Shown: piece by piece, positions 8,446-16,550 of the stretch
How positions within the stretch are numbered: the stretch's first letter is position 1
Layout: each line of letters starts with the position of its first letter
Assembly (NCBI RefSeq): GCF_042660285.1
Contig: NZ_JBHSTP010000001.1
Location: 930,001-994,000 of the forward strand
DNA length: 64,000 bases
Direction: 5' to 3'
From: Luethyella okanaganae
GTDB lineage: Bacteria; Actinomycetota; Actinomycetes; Actinomycetales; Microbacteriaceae
Translations under genes and position numbers: made by a program
The notes under the pieces: generated by a model
What the model was told of the DNA's origin: nothing
The model's database searches: none
What the model saw: the letters and a program-made list of their open reading frames with translations, nothing else

Positions 8446-9518
8446 GAACGCCCGATCAGCCCGCCCCTGCACGCATCCGTCGTGTGCTCTCGTGGCAGGG
8501 CGGAGGCCCATTCGCCACGACCGCTCTGTTCCTCGCCGCGATTCTCCTCGGATCGGTGGTCGGCGCGATCAGCCCGGCGATCGGTGGCATCGCCTCGTAC
8601 GGGGTCGATGGGACGGTCCTCCTGCTCGTCACTCTGCTCTTCTTCGAGGTTCGATTCACCACTCTGCCCCAGATTCTCCAGGCGCCGCGGTTTCTCATCG
8701 TCGCGTGGTTCGCGAACTTCGTCGTCATCCCGCTCATCGGGTTCGGGATCGCTTCCCTGTTCTTGTCAGGGATGCCGTTGCTGTTCGTCGGGGCGATGAT
8801 CTACTTCGTTTCGCCGTGCACGGACTGGTTCCTCGGCTTCACCCGGCTCGCCAACGGCAACACGACGCTCGGTGCGGTGCTGTTGCCGATCAACATGCTC
8901 AGTCAACTGCTGTTGTTCCCGGTGTTCCTCTGGTTGTTCGCCCGCACCCGCATCGAGATCGACCCGGTGGTGATCGGTCAGACGCTTCTGCAGTGGTTCG
9001 TCGTTCCACTGCTCATCGCCGTGATCGGCCGGGCCGTGCTCTCCCGGGTACTGCCCGCCGCCGTCTTCGACCGTCTTCTCCTGGTGGTCGCCCGGCTGAC
9101 TCCGCTCGTGATCGCGGCTCTTATCGTGCTGATCTTCGCCGTCAACGTCGGGACGATTCTCAACAATGCCGGTGCGTTCGCGATCATCCTGGTCGCCGCC
9201 AGCGCCTTCTTCGTCCTCTCCTATCTCCTTGGCGAGGGAACGACTCGGATGTTCCATTTCGGCTACCAGGAACACGCCCTCTTGACGATGACGACGGCTG
9301 CGCGGAACGCGCCGCTGATGCTCGCGGTGACCACGGTGGCTCTGCCGGGGCAGCCTCTGGTCTCTGCGGCGATCGTGATCGGAATGCTCGTCGAGTTTCC
9401 GCACCTGACCGTTGTCACGCAGTTGCTTCTCCGAAGGCGTGAGCGCATCCGCCCTGCCTCGAAACTTCGGCAGGCTCGCCGCAAGAGAGTCGCATCGCTC
9501 GCCGAACCTCGTCCATAG
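8433..9518 (+). CDS. BASS/ACR3-like membrane transporter
   Basis: A 361-residue membrane protein with about ten hydrophobic segments, of the bile acid:sodium symporter superfamily that includes arsenite exporters of the ACR3 type. The strongest clue is the motif PCTDWFLGFTRLANGN near the middle, in the place where ACR3 proteins carry their conserved cysteine. The start is ATG 8433, inside the last codons of the flavoprotein gene (13-bp overlap), so both are made from one mRNA under the same palindrome. No ArsR or ArsC gene is nearby, so an arsenic role is not established. A metal-chelate or organic-anion substrate is equally possible. Confidence 0.75.
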   Translation: MRVLRTPDQPAPARIRRVLSWQGGGPFATTALFLAAILLGSVVGAISPAIGGIASYGVDGTVLLLVTLLFFEVRFTTLPQILQAPRFLIVAWFANFVVIPLIGFGIASLFLSGMPLLFVGAMIYFVSPCTDWFLGFTRLANGNTTLGAVLLPINMLSQLLLFPVFLWLFARTRIEIDPVVIGQTLLQWFVVPLLIAVIGRAVLSRVLPAAVFDRLLLVVARLTPLVIAALIVLIFAVNVGTILNNAGAFAIILVAASAFFVLSYLLGEGTTRMFHFGYQEHALLTMTTAARNAPLMLAVTTVALPGQPLVSAAIVIGMLVEFPHLTVVTQLLLRRRERIRPASKLRQARRKRVASLAEPRP

Positions 9519-9568
9519 GCCTACGCCTCCAAGCCTGCAGCCCGGATCGCCGGCCTGGGCCTTGGCCG

Positions 9569-11056
9569 CTACCAGTCGGCGGGCTCGTAGTCCTTGAGGA
9601 AGACGCCGTGGACGTCTTCGCCGCCCTCGCCGCGCACGATCGGGTCGTAGACGCGCGCGGCACCGTCGACGAGGTCGAGCGGCGCGTGGAATCCCTCCTC
9701 TGCGAGGCGAACCTTGGTCGGGTGCGGGCGCTCATCGGTGATCCAGCCGGTGTCGACACTCGTCATCAGGATCCGATCGCTCAGCAGTTCCTTCGCGCTC
9801 GTGCGCGTGAGCATGTTGAGCGCCGCCTTCGCCATGTTGGTGTGCGGATGTCCCGGGCCCTTGTAGCCGCGCGTGAAGACTCCCTCCATCGCGGAGACGT
9901 TGACGATGTAGGTTCTGCGCGCGCTCGAGGCGACCAGCGAGGCACGGAGGCGGCTGACCAGCAGGAACGGCGCCGTCGTATTGCAGAGTTGCACCTCGAG
10001 CATCTCGAGCGGTTCGACATCCTGCACGTTCGCGGTCCAGCTGTTCACCCCGTGCAGGTCGGGCACGAGCCCGCCGGCGTCGATCGCGGTTCCGGCCGCC
10101 AAGCGATCCAGCGAACTCGATCCGTGCGACATGGCGAGATTGGTCAGGTCCTCTGCGGTCATGGCGCCGCCGCCGGCCGCCGCGAGGATCGGATGGCTGG
10201 CGACCGATGCGGCGAGGGCGAGCGGATGCGCGTCGTTGGTGTGCCCGAAGGTGACGAGTTCGGGCAGCGGCCCGTCCGGCAGCGGCGACCGCTCCGCCTC
10301 GACGAGGGGCGAGTAGGCGCCGGGGGAGCGGCGCACCGTCTGCGCGGCGTTGTTGATGAGGATGTCGAGCGGACCTTGTTCGGCGACGGAATCCGCGAGA
10401 CCGATCACCTGAGCCGGGTCGCGCAGGTCGATTCCGACGATCCGCAGCCGGTGCATCCACTCGCCGGAGTCCGTCATCGCGGCGAACCTGCGCACGGCGT
10501 CCCGCGGAAAGCGTGTCGTGATGGTCGTGTGGGCGCCGTCGCGCAGCAGGCGCAACGCGATGTACATGCCGATCTTCGCGCGACCGCCGGTGAGCAGGGC
10601 GCGCTTGCCGGTGAGGTCGGTGCGTGCGTCGCGCTTGGCATGGCTCATCGCGGCGCAGCTCGGGCAGAGCTGGTGGTAGAACGCGTCGACGAGGGTGTAG
10701 CGCTGCTTGCAGATGTAGCAGGGGCGGGCTATGAGAAGTTCGCCGGCCACCGGGGCATCCGTGCTACGGGTGAGCTCTGCCCCCCGCGTCTCGTCGTCGA
10801 TCCGGGTCGGAGCCCCGGTGGCCGTGGCCGCGATCACGGAACGATCGGCGTCGGCGATCGCCCGACGCTTCTCGGTGCGCCGGGAGACCTTGACCGACTT
10901 GAACATCTTCGCGGTCGCATGCCGCACGGCGGCGAAATCCGGGTCTGTCTCGTCGAGCTCGCTGAGGGTCGCCAGGATGCGCAGCGTGGTCTCGAGATCC
11001 TGCGGATCGATTCGGGTCGCTGACGTCGGGGGGTCGGGGTGCTGAGCCGGGGGCAC
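9569..11056 (-). CDS. SDR-fold protein with an N-terminal zinc knuckle and no catalytic Tyr
   Basis: A 495-residue protein much longer than a classical SDR. Residues 1-110 are a charged N-terminal extension. Residues 113-134 hold a four-cysteine knuckle (CYIC...CPSC), and the Rossmann domain follows with TGGRAKIG at 156-163 and NNAA at 235-238. The active-site serine (S388) and lysine (K410) are present, but the position four before the lysine, normally Tyr, is Thr406 (HTNMAK). Canonical SDR catalysis is therefore doubtful. The gene starts at GTG 11056 with no ribosome binding site and a -10 six bases upstream. It diverges from rpiB. The substrate is unknown. Confidence 0.8.
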   Translation of the reverse strand: MPPAQHPDPPTSATRIDPQDLETTLRILATLSELDETDPDFAAVRHATAKMFKSVKVSRRTEKRRAIADADRSVIAATATGAPTRIDDETRGAELTRSTDAPVAGELLIARPCYICKQRYTLVDAFYHQLCPSCAAMSHAKRDARTDLTGKRALLTGGRAKIGMYIALRLLRDGAHTTITTRFPRDAVRRFAAMTDSGEWMHRLRIVGIDLRDPAQVIGLADSVAEQGPLDILINNAAQTVRRSPGAYSPLVEAERSPLPDGPLPELVTFGHTNDAHPLALAASVASHPILAAAGGGAMTAEDLTNLAMSHGSSSLDRLAAGTAIDAGGLVPDLHGVNSWTANVQDVEPLEMLEVQLCNTTAPFLLVSRLRASLVASSARRTYIVNVSAMEGVFTRGYKGPGHPHTNMAKAALNMLTRTSAKELLSDRILMTSVDTGWITDERPHPTKVRLAEEGFHAPLDLVDGAARVYDPIVRGEGGEDVHGVFLKDYEPADW

Positions 11057-11062
11057 CTGAGA

Positions 11063-11068
11063 AGTCTA
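11063..11068 (-). promoter_or_regulatory. -10 element, leaderless promoter of the zinc-knuckle SDR gene
   Basis: TAGACT on the reverse strand, six bases before the GTG start at 11056, with no Shine-Dalgarno sequence between. It shares an intergenic region of under 100 bp with the divergent rpiB promoter. Confidence 0.55.
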
Positions 11069-11142
11069 CGGCGCGGATGTTGCGACGGCCGCGCGAGCGC
11101 TCGCACTCCGGTCGATCCAGGACACCGGGCCTGACAACTCAA

Positions 11143-11148
11143 TACACT
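11143..11148 (+). promoter_or_regulatory. -10 element, leaderless promoter of rpiB
   Basis: TACACT lies six bases before the ATG at 11155, and nothing resembling a ribosome binding site is present. Transcription would begin at the start codon. Confidence 0.55.
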
Positions 11149-11154
11149 GCTGGA

Positions 11155-11676
11155 ATGCGCATTCATATCGCCACCGATCACGCCGGTCTCGACTTCAGTA
11201 ACCACCTTCGCGCTCACCTGACCGCGGCGGGACACGAGATCGTCGACCATGGTCCGCGCGAGTATGACGCGCTCGACGACTATCCGGCGTTCTGCGTCAA
11301 TGCCGCGCTCGGAGTCGCCGACGACCAGGACGCCGGCCTCGAAGCACTCGGAGTCGTCTTCGGCGGTTCGGGCAACGGCGAGCAGATAGCGGCCAACAAG
11401 GTCGTCGGCATCCGTGCCGCGCTCGTCTGGAACCTCAGCACGGCGAAGCTCGCCCGCGAGCACAACGACGCCAATGTGATCTCGATCGGGGCCAGGGAGC
11501 ACACCATCGAGGACGCGACGTCGTTCATCGACGCCTTCATCGCCGAGCCGTTCTCGGGCGACGAGCGTCACGCGCGGCGCATCGCCCAGATCGCAGAGTA
11601 CGAGACCACGGGAGACATCGCGGGCAAAGGCGTCGATGCATCGGCAGGCTCGCCGCGCCGCGCTCACGACGGCTAG
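11155..11676 (+). CDS. rpiB: Ribose-5-phosphate isomerase B
   Basis: This cytoplasmic enzyme interconverts ribose 5-phosphate and ribulose 5-phosphate in the pentose phosphate pathway. It has 173 residues, normal for RpiB. The N-terminus MRIHIATDHAG is the family signature. The catalytic loop reads GGSGNGEQIAANK, so the active-site cysteine of E. coli RpiB is missing and Glu76 takes its place, as in the M. tuberculosis enzyme. H103 in REHND is the phosphate/ring-opening histidine region. The start is ATG 11155, used as a leaderless start. The Nei-type glycosylase gene begins nine bases after the stop. Confidence 0.95.
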   Translation: MRIHIATDHAGLDFSNHLRAHLTAAGHEIVDHGPREYDALDDYPAFCVNAALGVADDQDAGLEALGVVFGGSGNGEQIAANKVVGIRAALVWNLSTAKLAREHNDANVISIGAREHTIEDATSFIDAFIAEPFSGDERHARRIAQIAEYETTGDIAGKGVDASAGSPRRAHDG

Positions 11677-11685
11677 GAGCGACAC

Positions 11686-12705
11686 GTGCCAGAGGGTCAT
11701 TCCGTTCACCGCATCACCCGCCAGTTCATTCGCAACTATGTGGGGCACGAGGTTCGCCTTTCCAGTCCGCAGGGCCGGTTCGCCGCGGGTGCCGCCCGGC
11801 TCGACGGCCGCACCATGATCGATGCGAAGGCCGTCGGCAAGCAGATGTTCCTCGAGTTCGACAACGAGTTGTGGCTGCGTGTACATCTCGGCATGTACGG
11901 AGCGTGGGACTTCGCCGGCGACATCCTGATGGATGCCACGATCGCCTCGGCGAACGGCCGCATGGGGCAGACGAACCAGCGCGGCACAGTCGTCGAGAAC
12001 ACGGGAGTCGACGAGGCCATCGAGCATGGGGCGATCCTCGACAACGCGGGGGAGAACTCCCTGCACAGCATCGGAGCTCCCCGTCGCACCAGAGTGCGGA
12101 TGGCAGAATCCGAGAGGGAGACTGATGAGCTCATGGCGTTCCCGCCCGAGCCCGTCGGCCAGGTGCGGGCGAGACTTCTCACCGACACGGTCTGCGCGGA
12201 CCTGCGCGGCCCGACAGCGTGCGAGGTGCTCGAGCCTGCCCAGATCGAGGCGATCATCGCGAAGCTCGGGCCGGACCCGATCCTCGACGACGGTCCCGCC
12301 GCGGAGGACCGCTTCACCACGGTCGTGCGCAAGAAGCCGACTCCGATCGGGCTCCTCCTCATGGACCAGACGGTGGTGAGCGGCATCGGGAACGTCTACC
12401 GGGCTGAGATGCTGTTTCGGGCCCGCCTCAACCCGCACACGCCCGGCAGACTCCTCACCGACGACGCCGTGCGCGCTCTGTGGACAGATTGGGCGCACCT
12501 CTTGCGCATCGGCGTCGCGACCGGGCAGATGATGACGATGGACGGCCTCGAGGGAGACGATTACGTCAAGGCGATGGCCAGCCGCGCCGACCGCCACTGG
12601 GTGTACAAACGCGAGGGACTTCCGTGCCGCGTCTGCGGCACGCACATCACTCTCGAGGAGATGGGCGCTCGCAAGCTGTACTGGTGCCCCAGCTGCCAGG
12701 CCTGA
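11686..12705 (+). CDS. Fpg/Nei-family DNA glycosylase (endonuclease VIII-like)
   Basis: A bifunctional base-excision repair enzyme that removes oxidised bases and cuts the abasic site. Translation from GTG 11686 gives MPEGHSVHR, so Pro2 (Schiff-base nucleophile) and Glu3 are correctly placed only with this start; K52 is the conserved beta-sheet lysine. The zinc finger uses C314, C317, C334 and C337. At 339 residues it is longer than E. coli Nei because of an insert near residues 85-145, as in mycobacterial Nei-like proteins. It follows rpiB by nine bases and precedes the paiB-like gene, probably in one operon. Confidence 0.93.
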   Translation: MPEGHSVHRITRQFIRNYVGHEVRLSSPQGRFAAGAARLDGRTMIDAKAVGKQMFLEFDNELWLRVHLGMYGAWDFAGDILMDATIASANGRMGQTNQRGTVVENTGVDEAIEHGAILDNAGENSLHSIGAPRRTRVRMAESERETDELMAFPPEPVGQVRARLLTDTVCADLRGPTACEVLEPAQIEAIIAKLGPDPILDDGPAAEDRFTTVVRKKPTPIGLLLMDQTVVSGIGNVYRAEMLFRARLNPHTPGRLLTDDAVRALWTDWAHLLRIGVATGQMMTMDGLEGDDYVKAMASRADRHWVYKREGLPCRVCGTHITLEEMGARKLYWCPSCQA

Positions 12706-12747
12706 TCCAGCCGCGTCCGGGCAGAGTCACCGACCGAGGAAGAAGAA

Positions 12748-13380
12748 ATGCGCCAGAATCCGAGCTTCACCCTCGCGAGCGAGGACGGCGTCAAGCGCGT
12801 CATCCGCGAGAACCCGTGGGCCATCATGGTGAGCCATACCGACGACGGCGAGCTCGTGGCCTCGCACTACCCGGTGATCCTCGATGAGGAGGCCGACGGC
12901 ATCGTGCTGCTCAGCCATGTCGGCAGGCCCGACGAGCGGCTGCATGAGCTCGGCCGCCACGAGATGATGGTGGTGATCCAGGGGCCGCACGGCTACATCT
13001 CTCCCGGGTGGTACGACGCAAACCCGGCCGTTCCCACGTGGAACTTCGTGGCCGCGCATCTCTACGGCATTCCGGAACTGCTGCCGGATGCCGAGAACCT
13101 GCGGGTGCTCGAGAGACTCGTGGACCACTTCGAGGACCGGCTGCCCGTGCCGAGACGCATGAACGGAACAGAGGAGAACGCGGCGTACGCCGCGAGGATC
13201 GTGTCGGGGACGGTTGGATTCCGCCTGCGTGTCGACCGGTTCACCGCCAAGAACAAGATGAGCCAGAACAGGCCGGCCGAGACAGTGGATCGCATCATCC
13301 ACGAACTCGAGCACGGCGCTCACTATGCGAGCCCCGAGCTCGCGAGGGAGATGCGCCGGGCGAGGGGCGAGGCGTTGTGA
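12748..13380 (+). CDS. PaiB-like FMN-binding negative regulator
   Basis: A 210-residue protein of the FMN-binding split-barrel family typified by Bacillus PaiB. The family hallmarks are visible: the N-terminal stretch ending in NPWAIMVS, then ASHYPVIL, the H-x-GRP turn (LLSHVGRPDERL), ISPGWY, and VPTWNFVAAHLYG in the middle. PaiB is described as a repressor of protease genes in Bacillus, but most actinobacterial members have no tested role and may be flavin enzymes. A Shine-Dalgarno (GAGGAAGAA) precedes the ATG at 12748. The stop overlaps the GTG start of the amidohydrolase by two bases. Confidence 0.88.
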   Translation: MRQNPSFTLASEDGVKRVIRENPWAIMVSHTDDGELVASHYPVILDEEADGIVLLSHVGRPDERLHELGRHEMMVVIQGPHGYISPGWYDANPAVPTWNFVAAHLYGIPELLPDAENLRVLERLVDHFEDRLPVPRRMNGTEENAAYAARIVSGTVGFRLRVDRFTAKNKMSQNRPAETVDRIIHELEHGAHYASPELAREMRRARGEAL

Positions 13381-14849
13381 CCGGCGACGACAGCGGCGAG
13401 CTCCTGCTTCGCCGGGCTCGCCTTTCGGGCTCCCCGGATGCCGTCGACGTGACGATCTCGGCCGGCCGCATCGCCAGGATCTCGCCGGCGAGCGAAGGAT
13501 CCTTCTCGGGGCGGGCGGTCGATCTCGGCGGGCGCTGGCTCGTTCCCGGGCTCTGGGACAACCACGTGCACTTCACCCAGTGGGCGCAGACCGCGCGGCG
13601 TCTCGACGTCGCCAGGGCCGAATCCGCGGCCGGGGCCGCCGCGCTCGTGGGCGAGCGCCTCCGCGGCGGGGGTGACGAGGTCGTCGGTTTCGGGTTCCGC
13701 GACGGGCTCTGGCCGGACGCGCCGAGCCGTGGCGTCCTCGACGCGGTGAGCGGTCCCGTTCCCGTCGTGCTCGTGAGCGGCGACCTGCATAGCGTGTGGC
13801 TCAACTCCGCGGCGCTCGCTGCGCATGGCCATGCCGACCACCCGAGCGGGTTGCTGCGCGAGGACGACTGCTTCGCCGTCGTCAGGAGCCTGGAGAACGT
13901 GCCGACCTCGACGATGGATGCCTGGGTCGCCGACGCCGCGCGCGCCGCAGCCGCTCGCGGCGTTGTCGGAATCGTCGAGCTCGAGATGTCCTGGAACCTC
14001 GGGGAGTGGCGGCGGCGCATCGCAGCCGGCAACGACCTCCTGCGCGTCGAATTCGGTGTGTACACGCAGCACCTCGACCGGGCGATCGCCGAGGGGCTGC
14101 GCAGCGGGGAGCTCATCGGCGAAACGCACGGAATGCTGACCGTCGGTCCGTACAAGGTCATCATCGACGGTTCCCTCAACACACGCACCGCCTACTGCTT
14201 CGACCCGTATCCGGGCCTCGAAGGCTCAGACGAGGCTTTCGGATTGCTCACGGTTCCGCCGAGCGAGCTCGTGCCGCTCATGAGGCGCGCGGCGACGGCG
14301 GGGATCCGCCCGGCGGTCCACGCCATCGGCGATCACGCCAATGCGCTCGCGCTTGACGCCTTCGCGGAGGTGGGCTGTGCGGGGAGCATCGAGCATGCTC
14401 AGCTTCTCACCGAGCACGACCTGAGACGGTTCGCGGCCCTCGGTGTGACGGCGAGCGTGCAACCCGAACACGCCCTGGACGACCGGGACGTCGCCGAGCG
14501 GTATTGGAGCGGTCGCACGGATCGCGCATTCATGCTCGCAGATCTTGAGGCGAGCGGTGCCAGTCTCGTGCTCGGCTCGGACGCGCCGGTCGCGCCCCTC
14601 GACCCGTGGGTCACCATCGCTGCCGCGGTCGGGCGCACCCGGGACGGGCGCGAGCCGTGGCATCCGGAGCAGGCGCTCTCGAGGCCGACCGCGCTCGCCG
14701 CCTCCACCCGGGGGACCGTCGCAGCGGGAGAGGTCGCCGACCTCGTCGCGGTCGAGACCGACCCGACCATGGCGTCTGTGGAAGAACTGCGACGGATGCC
14801 CGTTGCCGCGACCCTCCTCGCAGGACGATTCACCCATAACGCCCTCTAG
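13377..14849 (+). CDS. YtcJ-like metal-dependent amidohydrolase
   Basis: A 490-residue amidohydrolase of the YtcJ/exoenzyme-regulatory branch (amidohydrolase_3). The metal-binding HxH motif is in WDNHVHFTQ near residue 60. Further ligands are in PAVHAIGDHAN and SIEHAQLL, and the C-terminal aspartate is in LGSDAPVAPLDPW. The GTG start at 13377 overlaps the paiB-like stop (GTGA), so the two are translationally coupled; an in-frame start further upstream would run back through the paiB-like gene. The substrate is not predictable. The operon rpiB-nei-paiB-amidohydrolase ends here. Confidence 0.88.
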   Translation: MTGDDSGELLLRRARLSGSPDAVDVTISAGRIARISPASEGSFSGRAVDLGGRWLVPGLWDNHVHFTQWAQTARRLDVARAESAAGAAALVGERLRGGGDEVVGFGFRDGLWPDAPSRGVLDAVSGPVPVVLVSGDLHSVWLNSAALAAHGHADHPSGLLREDDCFAVVRSLENVPTSTMDAWVADAARAAAARGVVGIVELEMSWNLGEWRRRIAAGNDLLRVEFGVYTQHLDRAIAEGLRSGELIGETHGMLTVGPYKVIIDGSLNTRTAYCFDPYPGLEGSDEAFGLLTVPPSELVPLMRRAATAGIRPAVHAIGDHANALALDAFAEVGCAGSIEHAQLLTEHDLRRFAALGVTASVQPEHALDDRDVAERYWSGRTDRAFMLADLEASGASLVLGSDAPVAPLDPWVTIAAAVGRTRDGREPWHPEQALSRPTALAASTRGTVAAGEVADLVAVETDPTMASVEELRRMPVAATLLAGRFTHNAL

Positions 14850-14850
14850 C

Positions 14851-14864
14851 GGGGGATATCCCCC
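14851..14864. promoter_or_regulatory. 14-bp perfect palindrome between the amidohydrolase and kinase genes
   Basis: GGGGGATATCCCCC begins one base after the amidohydrolase stop. It could be the stem of a short terminator, but with a 4-base loop and no T-run it reads more like a protein-binding site. A related GATATCCC core recurs at 17247-17254, just after the response regulator of the next operon. Confidence 0.4.
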
Positions 14865-14884
14865 CGACGCATTGGGTTGTGCAT

Positions 14885-14903
14885 CGGCTGGGGAGCCCAG
14901 CCG
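14885..14903 (+). terminator. Hairpin, probable terminator of the rpiB-amidohydrolase operon
   Basis: CGGCTGGG-gag-CCCAGCCG forms an 8-bp GC-rich stem with a 3-base loop, followed by GGTCTTG. The T-run is weak, which is normal for high-GC actinobacteria. From here to 15068 I see no convincing gene, only a Shine-Dalgarno (AGGAG) for the kinase. Confidence 0.45.
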
Positions 14904-15068
14904 GGTCTTGCGAAGCTGGAACCATGCTTCGGAAACCTGCTCAGCGACTACGCCGACACGGACAATCCCTGTATCGCTGTCACCTGCTCTGGCAGGAGGA
15001 CGACGGAATGATGGGGCAGTTCGTCGTCGTGAGACCCGGCCAACAGGTCACAATGTCAGGAGCACACC

Positions 15069-16514
15069 ATGACCACTGAATCCGCAACCACCGATCCCGA
15101 CACCCGCGAACAGGAAGCGAGCACCATCGTGACGACCGTCACCGAGCACGTCGCGCCGGCTAGGAGGCGGGGCTACGGCTCTCTGTGGGTTCGCGTGCCG
15201 CAGGAGCTCGGGTTCCTGCTGCTCGGTCTGCCGATGGCGGTCGTCTCGCTGTCGGTGCTCAGCGCAGTGTTCTTCACCGGCGTTGGCACGATAGCGCTCG
15301 TCGTCGGTTTCTTGGTCTTGGTCGCCGCGCTGTACCTGGCCCGTGGTTTCGGCGCGTTCGAACTCGAACGGCTCCGCTGGGCGGGCCGCCCAGCGATCAC
15401 CCCTCCGCAGTGGGAGCCGCCCGACCGTGCGGTCGGATTCGTGCGCGGGGTGCTCGGACCGTTCGTCAACGGCCACTGCTGGCTCTATCTCTTGCACGGC
15501 ATGGTCGTCGCACCGGTCATCAGCGTGCTGAGCTGGACGGTCACCGTGGTGTGGCTGTCGATCGGGACATCGTGGACGTGGATGCTCTTCCTGCCCAACA
15601 GGGGGGACAGGGAGTTCTGGCCGCACCAGGTCGTTCTCGACTTCCTGTTCCCGGGCGACACCTGGGGCATCGACCCGATCCTCGGCGAGAACGTCTTTCA
15701 GCTCCTGGTCGGCCTGCTGTTCCTGGTGACGCTCCCGTTCATCACCCGGGTCTTCACGATGCTGCACTACGGCGTGGCCAAGGGGATGCTGGCTACCTGG
15801 CGTTCCGAAGCACTCACCCAGGAGGTCGCGGACCTCAGCGCATCACGGGGTGCGGCCCTCATCGCCGAGGACCAGTCGCTGCGCCGCCTCGAACGAGACA
15901 TCCATGACGGGCCGCAGCAGCGGCTCGTGCGGTTGCAGATGGATCTCGCGAGCGCAGAACGCAAGCTCGACAGCGATCCGGATGCCGCGAAGACGATGCT
16001 CGCAGAGGCACGTGAGCAGGCGCGAGACACTCTCGAGGAACTCCGGGCTCTCTCGCGTGGCTTCGCGCCGCCTATCCTGCAGGATCGTGGTCTCGTCACC
16101 GGACTCGAGTCTCTGGCCGCGCGCAGTATCATCCCGGTGCGGCTCGAACTGCGCCTCGACCCGGATGTGCGCCTGCCGTCGGAGATCGAGCGGAGTGCCT
16201 ACTTCGTCGCGGCGGAACTGCTGACGAACGCCGCGAAGCACTCGGGCGCCAGCGACATCCGCCTGCATGTCGCTCTGCGGCGTGGGCCTGGGCGCGACGA
16301 GAGCTGGCTCGACGTCTGGGTCATCGACAACGGCGTGGGCGGCGCCGTGCTGCGCGGTGGCCATGGACTCAGCGGGCTGAACGAGCGGGTGCACGGCCTG
16401 CGGGGTGTCCTCTCGCTCGACAGCCCGGCCGGCGGTCCGACGACGATCGGGGCGCACATCCCGGTGAGCGGCTACCTCACGGGCACTATCGCGAGTCCTT
16501 CTGCGCGACCGTGA
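15069..16514 (+). CDS. NarL-type sensor histidine kinase with an N-terminal membrane sensor domain
   Basis: A 481-residue membrane kinase. An N-terminal sensor module holds about four hydrophobic segments (residues 45-92, 145-175 and 208-230) of the kind found in actinobacterial kinases paired with LuxR-type regulators. The phospho-acceptor is H279 in ERDIHDGPQQRLV, the HisKA_3 signature, with an HATPase domain at about residues 360-470 (AELLTNAAKHSGA, NGVGG, GLSGLNERV). AGGAG lies seven bases before the ATG at 15069. The response regulator follows 22 bp after the stop. The signal is unknown; envelope stress is common for this kinase type. Confidence 0.92.
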   Translation: MTTESATTDPDTREQEASTIVTTVTEHVAPARRRGYGSLWVRVPQELGFLLLGLPMAVVSLSVLSAVFFTGVGTIALVVGFLVLVAALYLARGFGAFELERLRWAGRPAITPPQWEPPDRAVGFVRGVLGPFVNGHCWLYLLHGMVVAPVISVLSWTVTVVWLSIGTSWTWMLFLPNRGDREFWPHQVVLDFLFPGDTWGIDPILGENVFQLLVGLLFLVTLPFITRVFTMLHYGVAKGMLATWRSEALTQEVADLSASRGAALIAEDQSLRRLERDIHDGPQQRLVRLQMDLASAERKLDSDPDAAKTMLAEAREQARDTLEELRALSRGFAPPILQDRGLVTGLESLAARSIIPVRLELRLDPDVRLPSEIERSAYFVAAELLTNAAKHSGASDIRLHVALRRGPGRDESWLDVWVIDNGVGGAVLRGGHGLSGLNERVHGLRGVLSLDSPAGGPTTIGAHIPVSGYLTGTIASPSARP

Positions 16515-16530
16515 TCGACGGTCATAGTCT

Positions 16531-16550
16531 GAGGGGGTGATCACCCCCTC
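16531..16550. promoter_or_regulatory. 20-bp perfect palindrome across the start codon of the response regulator
   Basis: GAGGGGGTGATCACCCCCTC reads the same on both strands. It contains the GTG start (16537-16539) and its only purine-rich upstream bases. In RNA it can fold into a hairpin that hides the start codon; in DNA it is a strong candidate operator. Either would tune regulator synthesis separately from the kinase. Confidence 0.6.

Noticed and set aside
10834..12645. Reverse-strand open frame of about 600 codons across rpiB and the Nei-like gene
   Set aside because: It covers two well-supported forward genes and part of the SDR gene; the translation has no recognisable domain.
14924..15079. 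Small forward frame of 51 codons before the second kinase gene
   Set aside because: No ribosome binding site, no recognisable content, and it overlaps the kinase start in another frame.
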